Positions 7,980 to 15,084 of a DNA stretch of 64,000 nucleotides are shown in pieces. Origin of the DNA: Siderastrea siderea. Taxonomy: Eukaryota > Cnidaria > Anthozoa > Scleractinia > Rhizangiidae. Numbering within the stretch: the stretch's first letter is position 1; every line of letters begins with the position of its first letter. A program made the translations under genes and the position numbers. The DNA is taken from contig OZ034978.1 in assembly GCA_964030785.1 (NCBI GenBank), positions 5,713,001 to 5,777,000 on the forward strand, read 5' to 3'. The notes under the pieces were generated by a model. It did not search any database. It saw only the letters and a list, made by a program, of their open reading frames with translations, and was not told the origin of the DNA.

Positions 7980-9073
7980 GTCAGTACCACGATCCTCGAG
8001 CCCCCGGCAGTTTAGGAGGGGTGCAACGATTTGCTAAAGCCCATCGTCTCCCTTTGAAAAAAGCTCAACGGGTCTTGGAACGGGATTTGGCCTATACGTT
8101 ACATAAACCACGACGTCGTCGTTTTCCCACCGTCCCCGTGATCGTAGGAGGATTAGATGATCAATGGGTCGCGGATTTAGTGGAAGTGCAACCCTTGGCC
8201 AAGTATAATCGGGGTATACGCTACTTGTTGACGGTCTTGGATGTGTTGTCCAAGTACGCGTGGGTCCAACCGTTGAAAGACAAAACCGGGGTGGCGTTGG
8301 TCCATGCCTTTGACAAGATTTTGAAAGGACGTCACCCGAATCGATTGCAAACGGATCGAGGGAAAGAATTTTACAACCGGACGTTTCAACGATGGCTTGA
8401 CGAGCAAGGCATTCAACATTTTTCGACCGAAGGGGATGCGAAAGCCAGTGTGGTGGAACGATTTAACCGCACCTTGAAAGAACGGTTGTACCGTTATTTG
8501 ACCGCGGCCAACACCTTACAGTTTGACGATGTCTTACCCGAGTTGGTGCAAGGGTATAATGCCACCCGGCATCGAAGTATTGGTATGGCCCCTCAAGACG
8601 TGACGTGGGACAACGAAGAAGCGGTGTGGAAACGATTGTATGCCCAACGGTTGAAAGACAAGAAAAAACCTAAATTCAAAGTCGGAGATCGTGTACGTCT
8701 CAATAAGATTCATCGTACCTTTGAAAAAGGCTATTTACCCGGTTGGACCGAAGAAGTGTTTGTGGTGCATCGTGTGATCCCTGGCCCTGTCCCCACGTAT
8801 AAGATTCACGAATGGGATGAGACCCCCGTCCAAGGTACGTTTTATGAAGAGGATTTACAAAAAGTCCATGTATCCGAGGTGTTTCGCATCGAAAAGGTAC
8901 TTAAGCGACAAAAAGATCGTTGGTTGGTCAAGTGGAAAGGGTGGCCCGACAAGTACAATAGTTGGATTCGTAGTCAAGACGTCACGTCTCTCCAACCACC
9001 CCAGAGGAAAAGCCCACCCAAACGACAACTGAAGACTAAAGAGACAAGCCCACCCAAAAGACGACGTGACTAA
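7928..9073 (+). CDS. int: Polinton integrase (rve domain plus chromodomain)
   Basis: A 381-residue protein. The central RNase H-like integrase core carries D83 (WVADLVEV), D143 (LQTDRGKEF) and E177 (SVVERFNRTLKERL), giving a D,D,E triad with 33 residues between the last two, slightly fewer than the usual 35. A basic linker (KDKKKPKFKVGDRVRL) follows. Then comes a chromodomain at about 316-351 (VFRIEKVL, WLVKWKGWPDKYNSWI) and a Lys/Arg-rich tail (PPKRRRD). It would cut the element ends and join them to host DNA with a 6-bp stagger; the chromodomain may bias site choice by binding histone marks. The canonical HHCC zinc finger is not evident at the short basic N-terminus. Start ATG at 7928, alternative 7940. 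Confidence 0.95.
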   Translation: MPKSMAPRKKKVSQPWLSQYHDPRAPGSLGGVQRFAKAHRLPLKKAQRVLERDLAYTLHKPRRRRFPTVPVIVGGLDDQWVADLVEVQPLAKYNRGIRYLLTVLDVLSKYAWVQPLKDKTGVALVHAFDKILKGRHPNRLQTDRGKEFYNRTFQRWLDEQGIQHFSTEGDAKASVVERFNRTLKERLYRYLTAANTLQFDDVLPELVQGYNATRHRSIGMAPQDVTWDNEEAVWKRLYAQRLKDKKKPKFKVGDRVRLNKIHRTFEKGYLPGWTEEVFVVHRVIPGPVPTYKIHEWDETPVQGTFYEEDLQKVHVSEVFRIEKVLKRQKDRWLVKWKGWPDKYNSWIRSQDVTSLQPPQRKSPPKRQLKTKETSPPKRRRD

Positions 9074-9076
9074 ACA

Positions 9077-10120
9077 ATGACGTTGGTGCCCAACTCTTCG
9101 TTTTACGTGACGTTGATGAGTCATGCGAGTACCAAAGAGTTTCCTGGGAACAAGAGTCATCATTTCAGAAACCGATTGCCTAAACCCATTCGATTTATGG
9201 GCCGAGGATGGATGGTAGGCATGGTGAGTTTATCCTTACCCACCATTCCCGTGGTAGCGGAAGAAGGAGGCGTGGGCGATTCCCATCCTCTGTTGTACGT
9301 ACGATGGCACGAACGGGTGTATGCCCAAGACGATCAAGGCAACGATCGATGGTGGCATCAACGTCGCGAACTCACTGTCTACGGTCGAGATATGAGAAAG
9401 GAATTGGCCTCCTCGACGGGATCGCACTTTTTTCATCAACTGGTGTACCGTTACGAGCAAAGCCGTGCCAAACAAACCGAACCCAAAAACAAATGGACCG
9501 AGGACAATGGCGTTAAATTATACCCGACGTTTGAATGGACGTCCGAAGGGGATTTGTTATTGAATACGACCAATGTGGATTACAAACGACAAGTAGCGCA
9601 CGTGTCATGGGGCAGATCCTTGGCCCTGAGAATGGGATGGATTGAACAAGTGTCCCCCGGCCAGTATCGATTGGGTCCGAATCTCCTGCAAGAATTTCAA
9701 GGCATTTCCACCATTCCCACCCCGACGGATGTCCGCGATGCTGCCAACAAGCCCATCTTTTGGAAAGTGGAGGGGGATTATCTGAAATTGAGTCTATCGT
9801 GCCCTTGGCGGTTTGTGAATGTGAACAAGACCTTTCGTCCTTCGTTGGAATTTCCCTCCACGCGTCCTTTGCACGTGTATTGTGATGTAGGCACCAGCAG
9901 CATGGTAGGGGGCCGTATCACCGATCTCTTAAGAGAAATCAAGTACCAGCCACAAAACACCACCCACTTTGAACCTCGACATATTCAATATATCCCAGTA
10001 CGCAACGAAGTGGTGGAAATCGTGGAAACCCAGATGGCCGAAACCAATGGGGATCTGGTGAAATTTGGCGAAGGCCATGCCCTCCTGACTCTCCACTTTA
10101 AAAGGGAAGTGGTGGTGTGA
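9077..10120 (+). CDS. Putative structural protein of the MSFY(V/I)TL family, paralogue 2
   Basis: A 347-residue protein beginning four bases after the integrase stop. The N-terminus SSFYVTLMSHAS, the RLPKPIRF segment, the LGPNLLQEFQG motif and the C-terminal LLTLHFKRE tie it to the genes at 10135 and 4544. It is closest to 10135: both share SHA(S/N), the LREI(K/Q)Y segment and VRNEVVE or LRNEVVE. Likely a capsid-associated component, inferred from family recurrence beside Polinton capsid genes; no characterised fold is evident by eye. Adjacency to paralogue 3 indicates tandem duplication. Confidence 0.75.
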   Translation: MTLVPNSSFYVTLMSHASTKEFPGNKSHHFRNRLPKPIRFMGRGWMVGMVSLSLPTIPVVAEEGGVGDSHPLLYVRWHERVYAQDDQGNDRWWHQRRELTVYGRDMRKELASSTGSHFFHQLVYRYEQSRAKQTEPKNKWTEDNGVKLYPTFEWTSEGDLLLNTTNVDYKRQVAHVSWGRSLALRMGWIEQVSPGQYRLGPNLLQEFQGISTIPTPTDVRDAANKPIFWKVEGDYLKLSLSCPWRFVNVNKTFRPSLEFPSTRPLHVYCDVGTSSMVGGRITDLLREIKYQPQNTTHFEPRHIQYIPVRNEVVEIVETQMAETNGDLVKFGEGHALLTLHFKREVVV

Positions 10121-10134
10121 AGAACAAAGACAAC

Positions 10135-11178
10135 ATGTCGTTCTACGTGACGTTACCCAGTCATGCCAACCGACGTGAATTTCCCAACAACCAAGCCAAT
10201 TCCTTCAAGATTCGTTTACCTCAACCGTTACAGCTCACGGGAGGGGGATGGCAAGTGGGGTTGAGTGCCATTTCCTTACCGGATGCTCGCGTCAATTTGT
10301 ATCAGTTGGTGCAGAAAGATGGGTACATGATGTCGTCGATCTGGCAGCAAACCTATCCCAAACCGGGCGGCAAAGACGGGGAAATGATCACTCGCATGGG
10401 ATACGCTCAAACGCTCATCAATGACATTCAACATTTGGATTGGGTGGTGGATGGGGTGAGTTTCATGAAAGCCACCATTGCTCACTTGGAACAACAACGC
10501 ATGGAAACGGCGATTCAAGGTGGTCGGTTTGTCAACGATCAAGGCAAACACATGTACGCCAAGTTTCGTTGGGAAGGCGAGGATCTGCTCATCGACAACA
10601 CCCATGTCTGTCATTGTGGCGACGACACGCCAGGCATTGACATCAATACCAAATTAGCTGTCAAGATGGGATGGTTACGTAAAATTAGCAGTGGATGGAT
10701 CTTGGGACCCAACTTACAGCAAGACTTCATGGGGGATCAAATCCCCGACATGACCAAGAACAGCGCTTGGAAGGATATCACCGATAAGGATGGGAACCCG
10801 GTCTTTTGGACCGTTCGGTCTGGGTTACTGAATTATTTACAATTGAGTATGAGTTGTGGTTGGCGTTTCACCAACTTGAATGTAGCGTTTCGTGCCGTGG
10901 TGGGGGAACCCACACGATCGTTGCACGTGTACTCTGACGTGGCAGGCAGTATGATGGTGGGCAATCGCGTGACTGATTTGTTACGTGAAATCCAGTACAA
11001 GCGAGAAGCACGTGGCACCCTGTATTTTGAACCGTTGCACATTCATTACATGTCTCTTCGTAACGAGGTGGTGGAAATGATTCACGTTCAAGTGGCTGAA
11101 ACGATTGGTGCCGGAGGAGACTTGGTCAAGTTTGGTGAAGGCCATACCATTGTCACGTTACACTTCAAAAAGACATAA
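10135..11178 (+). CDS. Putative structural protein of the MSFY(V/I)TL family, paralogue 3
   Basis: A 347-residue protein starting MSFYVTLPSHANRREFP, followed by FKIRLPQPLQL and W(Q)VGLSAISLP, the most canonical version of the family in this element. It shares LGPNLQQDFMG, LREIQY and the terminal GEGHTIVTLHFKK with paralogue 2. The start is the first ATG, 14 bases after the upstream stop; a reading frame open from 10117 uses GTG, unlikely in a eukaryotic setting. Presumed minor capsid, penton or spike protein by context. Confidence 0.75.
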   Translation: MSFYVTLPSHANRREFPNNQANSFKIRLPQPLQLTGGGWQVGLSAISLPDARVNLYQLVQKDGYMMSSIWQQTYPKPGGKDGEMITRMGYAQTLINDIQHLDWVVDGVSFMKATIAHLEQQRMETAIQGGRFVNDQGKHMYAKFRWEGEDLLIDNTHVCHCGDDTPGIDINTKLAVKMGWLRKISSGWILGPNLQQDFMGDQIPDMTKNSAWKDITDKDGNPVFWTVRSGLLNYLQLSMSCGWRFTNLNVAFRAVVGEPTRSLHVYSDVAGSMMVGNRVTDLLREIQYKREARGTLYFEPLHIHYMSLRNEVVEMIHVQVAETIGAGGDLVKFGEGHTIVTLHFKKT

Positions 11179-11211
11179 AAAAGAGAGACGAGAAGGGAAC
11201 CCAAATCAATT

Positions 11212-11445
11212 ATGCCTCCGAAACGACGACGACGACGACGACGCCGACCACAGCGTCCACAAGCGGGGGAAGGGGTCAACGCGGTGATTGCCGGGATTCC
11301 TAAGGCCGCTTGGTCCATCACCAAAGGGGTAGAAAAGTTAGCCAAAAAGAATTACCTAAGATCAACGAAGAAACGTATGGAAGAAATGCGAAGTGGGAAA
11401 CGCAAACGGTGGGCGGGGGAATCGTTTACGTGCAACGTCATGTGA
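11212..11445 (+). CDS. Small basic core-like protein
   Basis: A 77-residue protein starting MPPKRRRRRRRRPQRPQ, then an Ala/Gly/Ile helix (GVNAVIAGIPKAAW) and a second basic stretch (KKRMEEMRSGKRKR). The layout, an Arg run followed by an amphipathic segment, resembles adenovirus-type core peptides and suggests binding to the packaged genome. Unlike several siblings it has RPQRPQ instead of an RGG motif after the Arg run. Confidence 0.6.
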   Translation: MPPKRRRRRRRRPQRPQAGEGVNAVIAGIPKAAWSITKGVEKLAKKNYLRSTKKRMEEMRSGKRKRWAGESFTCNVM

Positions 11446-11446
11446 G

Positions 11447-11453
11447 TATAAAA
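11447..11453 (+). promoter_or_regulatory. TATA box for the pX-like gene
   Basis: TATAAAA, 39 bp before the ATG at 11486, overlapping the 3' edge of the upstream gene. Confidence 0.65.
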
Positions 11454-11485
11454 AGAAAACAAGAGTTGTGAAAAAACAAACAAAG

Positions 11486-11671
11486 ATGCCCAAGACAAGA
11501 GTGCGTCGAAGGAGAAGAAGAAGGCAACGAGGGGGTCTCTTGCCCCTGGCGGCCCTCATTCCAGCCTTGATTGCTGGAGGAAAAGCTGTAGCGTTGGGTG
11601 CCGCAAGTGGTGCCGCGAGTTACGGGGCTAAAAAAGGGTTGGAAGCCGCTTTTCGGAAAAAACGACGATGA
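11486..11671 (+). CDS. Adenovirus pX (mu)-like core peptide
   Basis: A 61-residue protein: MPKTRV, an Arg run, Q-R-G-G, then a hydrophobic Gly/Ala-rich helix (LLPLAALIPALIAGGKAVAL) and a basic end (RKKRR). The Arg run, RGG and small hydrophobic segment closely parallel adenovirus precursor protein X, whose cleavage after the GG-type site is done by the viral protease. It probably condenses DNA in the particle. The start is placed at 11486 because of the TATA box 39 bp upstream, although the frame is open from 11393. Confidence 0.7.
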   Translation: MPKTRVRRRRRRRQRGGLLPLAALIPALIAGGKAVALGAASGAASYGAKKGLEAAFRKKRR

Positions 11672-11674
11672 CGG

Positions 11675-11681
11675 TATAAAA
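11675..11681 (+). promoter_or_regulatory. TATA box before the gene at 11739
   Basis: GGTATAAAAAGGGG starting 2 bp after the upstream stop codon, 64 bp before the ATG. A tiny upstream frame (ATGAAGCCC at 11693, ten codons) lies in the likely leader. Confidence 0.65.
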
Positions 11682-11738
11682 AGGGGAGTCCCATGAAGCC
11701 CAGACAAAACGTTTATCCCTGGTGAAGAAGAAGGCACC

Positions 11739-12065
11739 ATGCGTGGGGGAAGTTTGACACGATTTCGAACCGACGAGTGGTATGATCAACAAGGCAAAGG
11801 AGTGATGACGGATCTGATGCGTGGGGGGTTGCAAGGTCTTATAAGGACGCGAAATCCTTTAAAATTGCCTAGTAATATCAAGAGAGGCTTGGAAACGGGT
11901 TTGACACGCGGTGTTAAACGCAAAGCCGAACAAGTCCTTAAAAAGGAAATCACCAAACAAGCCAAGAAAGCGTTGAGTCATAAGAACGTGAAAGACGCCG
12001 TGCGTGTAGCCACTGCCTTATTTCCCAAACAAACCAAACGTGCACGTGATATTTTGGGAGTCTAA
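11739..12065 (+). CDS. Small basic hypothetical protein
   Basis: A 108-residue protein (MRGGSLTRFRTDEWYDQQGKG) rich in Lys/Arg (GVKRKAEQVLKKEITKQAKKAL) with a C-terminal FPKQTKRARDILGV. Start context CACCATGCG is good. The stop overlaps the next ATG (TAATG), suggesting coupled or leaky translation. Basic helical composition and position among core-like genes suggest a virion core or scaffold role; no domain recognised. Confidence 0.6.
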   Translation: MRGGSLTRFRTDEWYDQQGKGVMTDLMRGGLQGLIRTRNPLKLPSNIKRGLETGLTRGVKRKAEQVLKKEITKQAKKALSHKNVKDAVRVATALFPKQTKRARDILGV

Positions 12066-12292
12066 TGGAACCCGTGCATTCACGACCTCGACGGATTCGT
12101 AGTAATCGAGGGTTGTCTCAATGGGGTGGACTGTATCCGTTTTGGAAACTCATGCCACGACGACGACAACGTGGTGGATGGTTGAGTGCCGAGGTCATGA
12201 GAGTCCCCGGGTTTGATTTGAGACAACGTTTAGCACGACGACGCTATAAAAACCCCTCACGACGACGACGGGGTACCACTCGACGACGTTAA
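12065..12292 (+). CDS. Small Arg-rich core-like protein with QRGG motif
   Basis: A 75-residue protein overlapping the previous stop by one base. It contains PRRRQRGGWLSAEV in the middle and ends in an Arg-rich tail (RRRRGTTRRR). The QRGG after an Arg run matches the presumed protease-site pattern of its neighbours. A TATA box for the capsid gene lies inside it at 12245-12251. Confidence 0.6.
   Translation: MEPVHSRPRRIRSNRGLSQWGGLYPFWKLMPRRRQRGGWLSAEVMRVPGFDLRQRLARRRYKNPSRRRRGTTRRR
12245..12251 (+). promoter_or_regulatory. TATA box for the major capsid gene
   Basis: GCTATAAAAACC, 50 bp before the capsid ATG at 12295, inside the preceding small gene. Confidence 0.6.
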
Positions 12293-12294
12293 AC

Positions 12295-13695
12295 ATGCCT
12301 GACGTGAGTACACAAACCGCCCCGGCTCACGAGCGTTCCGAAGGGACCGTCAACCCTGCCTTACGGATTTTCAAGGTGCCACCGACCGACATTAGCATCA
12401 ATGCCTATCGCATGGTTACCATCCAACCCACCACCACGGGTATCAATCCTATGGAATTCATCATTCCGGGATTGGACGATTTTGTGGATTTGGGACGCAG
12501 TTACTTTACCATGGAATTGAGTTTGAAAAAGGCGAATGGTGCGAACTTGGTGGCCGCGGAGAAATTGTGGCCCGTCAATAATTTGGCCCATTCCATCATC
12601 AAACAAATTGACTTGCAGTTGAATGGCACGTTGATCAGTCCACAATCCGACACGTATCATTACAAAGCTTACCTAGAAAACTTGCTGAATTTTGACCGAG
12701 AAGATGGCAAGACCGTGTTAGGACCCCAAGGATGGTTCAATCAAGTGGATTTCCCACCCGAATGGACTGCCACCAACACAGACAAAGCAGGAAACCATCA
12801 ACATTGGCAAGATCTGCCTGCTAATCATCAAGAGGCCTTCAATGCCTCTGCGGCCGAAGTGGAGAAGTATGCTGCAGGTGCCACCCACAGTCTAGTGTTT
12901 ACCCCGCACTTGGAAGTCTTTCATACCGGCAAACTGTTGGTGCCAGGCATCGAAATCAAGATGAAATTTCATTTCAATGGCCCCAGCCTGTTTTTGAATG
13001 GAGTGGCTCTAGCTGGTCGATTGATGGAAGGGGATGTGAAACTACGGTTTCATCTCTGTCAATTGCGTTTGAATGACGCCATCTACCAGAGTATCTCTAG
13101 CAAAAGACACAATGAAGGCCAAGTGGCGGCTTACCCGACCGTCCGCAGTGAAATCCGGACTTTCAGCATGCAAAACAACCTGGTCCGCTTTGATATCCCG
13201 AACCTGTTTCAAAACAGAATACCTGACCGATTGATTGTGGGGTTACTGGACAGCCGTGCCTTCAATGGAGATGTGACCCGAGATCCATTCTGTTTCCAGA
13301 AATTTGGTCTGAGTTCCATTAAACAGATTGTCAGGGGAGAAGAATACCCTTATGAAACCCTCCAGTTAGTGCACAACAATGGCACCCGAGATAATCTAGG
13401 CTACTTCCGTTTTCTGCAAGCCAGTGGTGCTTGGTGTAAAAAGAAAGGCAATATGGTAGAACTACTGGATTGGGGCCAAGGTAAAAATTGTACCTTGTTC
13501 ATGTTTGACAATGTGGCCAATGGATGTGCTGACAGTCAAAACCTCAACCCCAAGCAAACAGGCGATTTACAATTGGTCTTGGAATTTGGAGCTGCCCCCG
13601 GTGTCAATATAACCGTACTCGTCTATGGAGAATTTGAGAATTTGCTGGAGATTGACAGGAACGGAGCCGTGTTGTATAACATTTACCAACACTGA
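12295..13695 (+). CDS. mcp: Major capsid protein (double jelly roll, Polinton type)
   Basis: A 466-residue protein, the length of the Polinton/adintovirus capsid group often annotated in invertebrates as F54H12.2-like. The segment NNLAHSIIKQIDLQLNGTLI (about residues 100-119) followed by Y-K-A-YLENLL is the recognisable signature. It is expected to form trimeric hexon-like capsomers with two vertical jelly rolls; the fold is inferred, not visible from primary sequence. The frame is uninterrupted. The preceding TATA box at 12245, and a position between core-like genes and the protease, fit late structural expression. Confidence in the capsid call rests on this segment plus the gene neighbourhood. 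Confidence 0.85.
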   Translation: MPDVSTQTAPAHERSEGTVNPALRIFKVPPTDISINAYRMVTIQPTTTGINPMEFIIPGLDDFVDLGRSYFTMELSLKKANGANLVAAEKLWPVNNLAHSIIKQIDLQLNGTLISPQSDTYHYKAYLENLLNFDREDGKTVLGPQGWFNQVDFPPEWTATNTDKAGNHQHWQDLPANHQEAFNASAAEVEKYAAGATHSLVFTPHLEVFHTGKLLVPGIEIKMKFHFNGPSLFLNGVALAGRLMEGDVKLRFHLCQLRLNDAIYQSISSKRHNEGQVAAYPTVRSEIRTFSMQNNLVRFDIPNLFQNRIPDRLIVGLLDSRAFNGDVTRDPFCFQKFGLSSIKQIVRGEEYPYETLQLVHNNGTRDNLGYFRFLQASGAWCKKKGNMVELLDWGQGKNCTLFMFDNVANGCADSQNLNPKQTGDLQLVLEFGAAPGVNITVLVYGEFENLLEIDRNGAVLYNIYQH

Positions 13696-13697
13696 AG

Positions 13698-14237
13698 ATG
13701 GAACATGTGGCCTTGAATAATGTGCAGTTGGATTATTTAGCCCGAGACGACCCCCAATTGAACCCGGTCTTTTACGGGACGGTGGCCTGTGATCGTTTAC
13801 CCAAGAGTCCTGTCAAGACTACCCCTCAAGGGTACATTGTGAATACCGACCCACACGATCAACCGGGACAACATTGGTTAGCGGTGTGGACGGATGGAAA
13901 GGTGTGTGAAGTCCTGGACAGTTATGCTTTGCCATTGGATACGTACGTGCAAGCTACCCCGTTACGAGATTGGATCGTCCAACATTGGAAGTATGTGGTG
14001 ACCAATGGCAAGTCCCTCCAAGCCATTACAAGCAAGAGTTGTGGTGATTACGCCTTGTTGTATTTGAAAGCCAAAGCCCGTGGACGGACCTTGCAAGCGT
14101 TTTTAAATGAGTTTTCGGATCATGATTATGTTAGTAATGACCATCAAGCCGGTCAACGCCTTCAACAATTGATTGTAGGCCAAGAAGCCAGATGGTATCA
14201 ACTGTGTTGTCAGCCGTATCATCAATGTAATGCTTAA
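13698..14237 (+). CDS. Adenain-like cysteine protease
   Basis: A 179-residue protein starting two bases after the capsid stop. The likely catalytic residues are H59 (GQHWLAVW), D74 (VLDSYA), Q108 (SLQAIT) and C115 (KSCGDYALLY), in the His-Asp/Glu-Gln-Cys order of adenovirus-type (C5) and Ulp1-like proteases. Its length matches Polinton proteases. It would mature capsid and core precursors; the recurrent Arg-run plus QRGG motifs in neighbouring small proteins are candidate substrates. AATAAA follows at 14236-14242. Confidence 0.88.
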   Translation: MEHVALNNVQLDYLARDDPQLNPVFYGTVACDRLPKSPVKTTPQGYIVNTDPHDQPGQHWLAVWTDGKVCEVLDSYALPLDTYVQATPLRDWIVQHWKYVVTNGKSLQAITSKSCGDYALLYLKAKARGRTLQAFLNEFSDHDYVSNDHQAGQRLQQLIVGQEARWYQLCCQPYHQCNA

Positions 14238-14265
14238 ATAAAATTTGTTGGAAAAAAGTGATGTC

Positions 14266-14353
14266 GGAGTCGTAGCTCAGTGGGTAGAGCCTTTGGATCC
14301 CCCCTCGAATACATGAGGAGGGTCGTGCGTGGGTTCGAGTCCCACCGATTCCA
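14266..14353 (+). tRNA. tRNA-like Pol III gene with non-canonical central hairpin
   Basis: The 7-bp acceptor stem GGAGTCG/CGATTCC (one G-U pair, 14266-14272 with 14346-14352), the D stem GCTC/GAGC (14275-14278 with 14287-14290), the T stem GTGGG/CCCAC and the T loop TTCGAGT are all intact, with discriminator A14353. The internal promoter boxes are perfect: A box TAGCTCAGTGGG (14273-14284) and B box GGTTCGAGTCC (14332-14342). Between the D and T arms lie 38 nt with no ordinary anticodon arm. Instead a long hairpin forms, GATCC and CC.TC on one side with GAGG and GGGTC on the other (14296-14324) around the loop GAATACAT. No anticodon can be assigned, so I call it tRNA-like, not a functional tRNA of known identity. 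A 9-T terminator follows. Confidence 0.8.
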
Positions 14354-14366
14354 ATAAAAAGGTGCC

Positions 14367-14375
14367 TTTTTTTTT
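14367..14375 (+). terminator. Pol III terminator (9 T)
   Basis: Nine consecutive T residues, 14 nt after the discriminator base of the tRNA-like gene, ample for RNA polymerase III termination and located before the ATPase start codon. Confidence 0.8.
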
Positions 14376-14392
14376 CTAAGGGTATTATCATC

Positions 14393-15046
14393 ATGCAAAC
14401 GGGGAAACCGTTTCGTTTTCATACGCCTTCCTCTATCTTGGTGGTGGGTCCTTCGGGATGTGGGAAAACCGCGTTTACGGAAAAACTCTTGGTAGACAAC
14501 CCGGAGTTGTTTGAAAGTCCACCGACTCAAAGGCATTATTGTTATGGGGCCTGGCAAGATCGATTTCAAGGCATGCAAGATCAAGGGGTGGTGTTTCACG
14601 AAGGGATTCCCGATCATGAGGCCTTAGTGCAATGGTTTCCTCAAGGACAGGGGGTCCTGGTCTTGGATGATTTAATGGACGAAGGGAGTCACGATAAACG
14701 CGTGTTGGATTTATTCACCAAACATTCGCATCATCAAGGGGTGACGGTGCTCTACTTGTGCCAAGACATGTTTCCCGTGGGTCGCTATGCGAAAAGTATA
14801 TCCCGCAATGCCCATTACATTGTAGCGTTCAAGAACCCCCGAGATCAATTAGGGGTACGCAATGTCATGCTTCAATCGTTTCCGACCACTTGGAAAGACA
14901 CGTTGGAGACATTTCATCAAGCCACGACACGACCGTATGGGTATTTGGTCTTGGATTTACATCCGGCCTCGTCCGATCAACAACGGGTGTTGAGTCACCT
15001 GTTAAAAGACGAAGGATGGACTCGCACCTATCAAAAACGACTATAA
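14393..15046 (+). CDS. DNA-packaging ATPase (FtsK/HerA, A32 type)
   Basis: A 217-residue P-loop ATPase. Walker A is GPSGCGKT (19-26), Walker B is VLVLDDLM (88-95), and QDMF near residue 125 is a plausible sensor. The short single-domain size and the neighbourhood (protease, capsid) match the Polinton/virophage genome-packaging ATPases related to poxvirus A32. It would pump the replicated genome into capsids. The start ATG follows the tRNA-like gene and its T tract by 17 bp; the CCAATAAAAAGG stretch at 14351-14362 may double as a promoter or a polyadenylation signal. Confidence 0.93.
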   Translation: MQTGKPFRFHTPSSILVVGPSGCGKTAFTEKLLVDNPELFESPPTQRHYCYGAWQDRFQGMQDQGVVFHEGIPDHEALVQWFPQGQGVLVLDDLMDEGSHDKRVLDLFTKHSHHQGVTVLYLCQDMFPVGRYAKSISRNAHYIVAFKNPRDQLGVRNVMLQSFPTTWKDTLETFHQATTRPYGYLVLDLHPASSDQQRVLSHLLKDEGWTRTYQKRL

Positions 15047-15047
15047 A
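15042..15047 (+). promoter_or_regulatory. TATA box for the Gly-rich protein gene
   Basis: CTATAAAGGC overlapping the ATPase stop codon, 43 bp before the ATG at 15085. Confidence 0.55.
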
Positions 15048-15084
15048 GGCACGACACCCCATTTGAACAGGAAAAAGAGCAACC

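Noticed and set aside
7928..9073. Retrovirus or LTR retrotransposon because of the integrase
   Set aside because: No reverse transcriptase, gag or LTRs nearby; the integrase is within a Polinton with PolB and inverted ends.
14266..14353. Ordinary tRNA with an intron or long variable arm
   Set aside because: Tried stems 27-31/39-43 with and without an intron; only GATCC/GGGTC pairs well, and it leaves a five-base gap after the D stem and no U33-anticodon arrangement. Hence tRNA-like.
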